Assembly (NCBI GenBank): GCA_016209805.1
Contig: JACQVJ010000294.1
Location: 1-7,450 of the forward strand
Direction of reading: 5' to 3'
Source: Ignavibacteriota bacterium
Lineage (GTDB): Bacteria > Bacteroidota > Ignavibacteria > UBA10030 > UBA6906
Length of the DNA stretch: 7,450 nucleotides
Positions 6,111 through 7,450 of this stretch are shown piece by piece. The translations under genes and the position numbers were made by a program. A model generated the notes under the pieces. The model did not search any database. It saw only the letters and a program-made list of their open reading frames with translations, and had not been told where the DNA came from. Position 1 is the stretch's first letter, and each line of letters begins with the position of its first letter.

Positions 6111-7232
6111 TTATAGATAGAAATGGATGAGAAGATGGAACTCGTCGTTCTTAACGTCCGTCGGGTCTTCTTTGACAAGTCTGTAGATCGGTCGGACTTC
6201 CACACCACTGAGAGGGAAGAACTCAAACCCGAAACTGTATCGCGACATCGCGCCTGTCTTGAAGTCCTTGTCAGGATCATAGAAATCATAGGCGAACTTC
6301 ACATCAAGTCCCGGCGTGACAACAAAGTCCGCTTCGATGTAAGCAATGAGGGCAGTGACTTTCACCCCGCCGGCTTTTGTCTCCACCAGATCACCTTCTC
6401 CGAAGATTGTCAGGTTCTGGTAACTGAACGAACCGAATCCTCCCAACAATGTTGTACGAACACCAGCCGCACTCTTTCTTGTAAACACATTTCCCCCCAG
6501 CCCAATAGCGATTTCCTCTGTCGCCTTGAAGATCCCCTCCGCCCTGCCAAGAAACGCTTTCTGGTTTCCCGTGCCGGCGCCAAATCCATCCGCAGCATTG
6601 AAGACGCCGCCAGTGATTGTGACGGGTCCAGGTGAGAATCCAATCTCACCACCGGTCAACTCTGCCCGGCCCCGTTCAGCACTGAAACCAGTGTAATTCC
6701 TGACGTATGCAGTATGGTCATCCAACTTGGTTCCGTAGTTGGGCACAAACTTTCCCACTTTGATAAAGCCATGTGCAGGAAGGATGTTCAACAAGCCGAA
6801 AATCTCGAACCCGCTGTAGATCCCCTTATCGATGTAGATGCTCACTCTCTTCGCCAGCCGAAAGTTCATATACACATCCCCCTGCATTTGCCAGAAAGCA
6901 TTATTGCTTTTGGCAGGCGGAGGGACGAGACCTGTATCAGGAATCTGTTGATAGAAAAAGAGGGTACGAAAGTCAGCCCCCACGGAGACAAAGTCGGTAA
7001 GGTTGGTGGAGAAGTCATCCAACCCAAACTCATCCGACCAGGTGGGAACGGGAAGCTCGTCGCGACCATACGTCACGCCAAAGGTCTGCCGGATACCGCC
7101 GCCGGAAGGGTTGACATGGCATGACTGACATTTCGCAGCCGTGCGACTTGCGAATCGGGGGAGCGCACTTGCTGTTTCACAAACGAGAATTCCAAGCAGA
7201 GAGAAGGCAACCGCTGGTAGTGTGGCGTTCAT
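6111..7232 (-). CDS. Outer-membrane beta-barrel protein with N-terminal CxxCH heme site
   Basis: 373 residues. A signal peptide ends at about Ala23 (ETASA before LPRFASRT). Directly after it comes a c-type heme motif, CQSCH (Cys35, Cys38, His39) in KCQSCHVNPSGGG, then YGRDELPVP. From about 75 to the end the protein alternates hydrophobic and polar residues with many Gly and aromatics, as in transmembrane beta-strands (for example SIYIDKGIYSGFEIFGLL and AYIEADFVV). It closes with LLIHFYL, like outer-membrane barrel ends. A single-heme segment joined to a porin-like barrel suggests heme held at the periplasmic mouth of the pore, possibly for electron or small-solute transfer; this is inference. 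AAGGA six bases upstream supports ATG 7232, and a sigma-70-like promoter lies at 7278-7306. It is first in the four-gene cluster. I recognise the N-terminal pattern but no named family. Confidence 0.85.
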   Translation of the reverse strand: MNATLPAVAFSLLGILVCETASALPRFASRTAAKCQSCHVNPSGGGIRQTFGVTYGRDELPVPTWSDEFGLDDFSTNLTDFVSVGADFRTLFFYQQIPDTGLVPPPAKSNNAFWQMQGDVYMNFRLAKRVSIYIDKGIYSGFEIFGLLNILPAHGFIKVGKFVPNYGTKLDDHTAYVRNYTGFSAERGRAELTGGEIGFSPGPVTITGGVFNAADGFGAGTGNQKAFLGRAEGIFKATEEIAIGLGGNVFTRKSAAGVRTTLLGGFGSFSYQNLTIFGEGDLVETKAGGVKVTALIAYIEADFVVTPGLDVKFAYDFYDPDKDFKTGAMSRYSFGFEFFPLSGVEVRPIYRLVKEDPTDVKNDEFHLLIHFYL

Positions 7233-7277
7233 GGGGATTCCTTTCGGTGTCTGGGCTATGCGTCGTTGATGTTTGGC

Positions 7278-7306
7278 AATATAGCAAGAGCATCCGTTGC
7301 ATGCAA
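7278..7306 (-). promoter_or_regulatory. Sigma-70-like promoter for the heme/Ig-like cluster
   Basis: On the minus strand TTGCAT (7306-7301) and TATATT (7283-7278) stand 17 bases apart, about 45 bases before ATG 7232. The -35 box lies within a perfect 10-bp palindrome, TTGCATGCAA (7297-7306), which could be an operator half or chance. The 90-base gap shows no terminator for the upstream gene, so read-through is also possible. Confidence 0.5.
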
Positions 7307-7322
7307 TACTGTAACTGGCGCG

Positions 7323-7450
7323 TCAACGTGCACGTATGCGTTCGACAGAGATCGTCCCCTGCGACCCGACTCGTCCTCTGACTTCAACATAATTACCAAC
7401 TGAGGGGCGCTTCTTCACCTCCGATTGTCCCGTTACCTGCAGTGGCAACG
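7323..7450 (-). CDS. C-terminal end of an unidentified protein, DUF5666-like tail (partial)
   Basis: An open frame enters at the right edge (first full codon 7448-7446) and ends with TGA at 7325-7323, leaving 41 residues. The visible end reads VGNYVEVRGRVGSQ followed by GTISVERIRAR. The 'G-x-x-V-E-V-x-G-x-V ... G-T-x-x-x-x-R-I' pattern is the kind seen at the end of DUF5666-type beta-barrel repeats in exported proteins. The other two minus frames hit stops early (the frame starting at 7449 ends by 7393), which supports this frame. The fragment is too short for a firm family call. It lies 90 bases upstream of the beta-barrel gene in the same direction and may share a transcript with it. Confidence 0.55.
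   Translation of the reverse strand, partial: LPLQVTGQSEVKKRPSVGNYVEVRGRVGSQGTISVERIRAR

Noticed and set aside
6123..6635. Plus-strand frame of 170 codons
   Set aside because: Antisense to the beta-barrel gene, which has a signal peptide, a CxxCH and a good ribosome binding site.
1..7450. tRNA, rRNA, CRISPR array, insertion sequence or riboswitch
   Set aside because: Nearly all the sequence is coding, and the few gaps (at most about 170 bases) show no cloverleaf, spaced direct repeats or terminal inverted repeats.

Overview
The window is about half G+C and carries eight genes, all on the minus strand. Two of them run off the ends of the window. The organism is best read as a Gram-negative bacterium with a real outer membrane: one product is a signal-peptide-bearing beta-barrel, and two are lipoproteins with SGG-PY type Ig-like domains. 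The mix of small CxxCH heme domains, Ig-like lipoproteins and a 7TM-HD (PgpH-type) protein fits the Bacteroidota/Chlorobiota/Ignavibacteria side of the tree. Strong Shine-Dalgarno sites argue against typical Bacteroidia. This placement is inference; there is no rRNA or other phylogenetic marker here.

Reading in the direction of transcription (high to low coordinates): 7450-7323 is the C-terminal tail of an unidentified protein with a DUF5666-like ending. After a 90-base gap with a sigma-70-like promoter comes a compact four-gene cluster. It holds an outer-membrane beta-barrel with an N-terminal CxxCH heme site (7232-6111), a lipoprotein made of an Ig-like domain plus a c-type heme domain with an atypical CX3CH site (6093-5380), a small lipoprotein that is only the Ig-like domain (5368-4985), and an exported single-heme protein (4927-4502). 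Gaps are 17, 11 and 57 bases, and a 12-bp-stem terminator (4480-4442) closes the unit. The cluster looks modular: the Ig-like domain occurs in two neighbours and the heme domain in two neighbours, with one protein carrying both. A role in envelope electron transfer is a reasonable hypothesis but is not shown by the sequence.

The second unit, downstream of the terminator, is housekeeping in character: a PgpH-type cyclic-di-AMP phosphodiesterase (4329-1972), XerD (1975-1073, sharing an ATGA with the previous stop), and a class V PLP-dependent cysteine desulfurase-like enzyme (1043 to the window edge, C-terminus missing). The last is separated by only 29 bases, so the three are probably co-transcribed.

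No tRNA, rRNA, CRISPR array, insertion sequence or long repeat was seen. The part most worth following up is the heme/Ig-like/beta-barrel cluster at 4502-7232.
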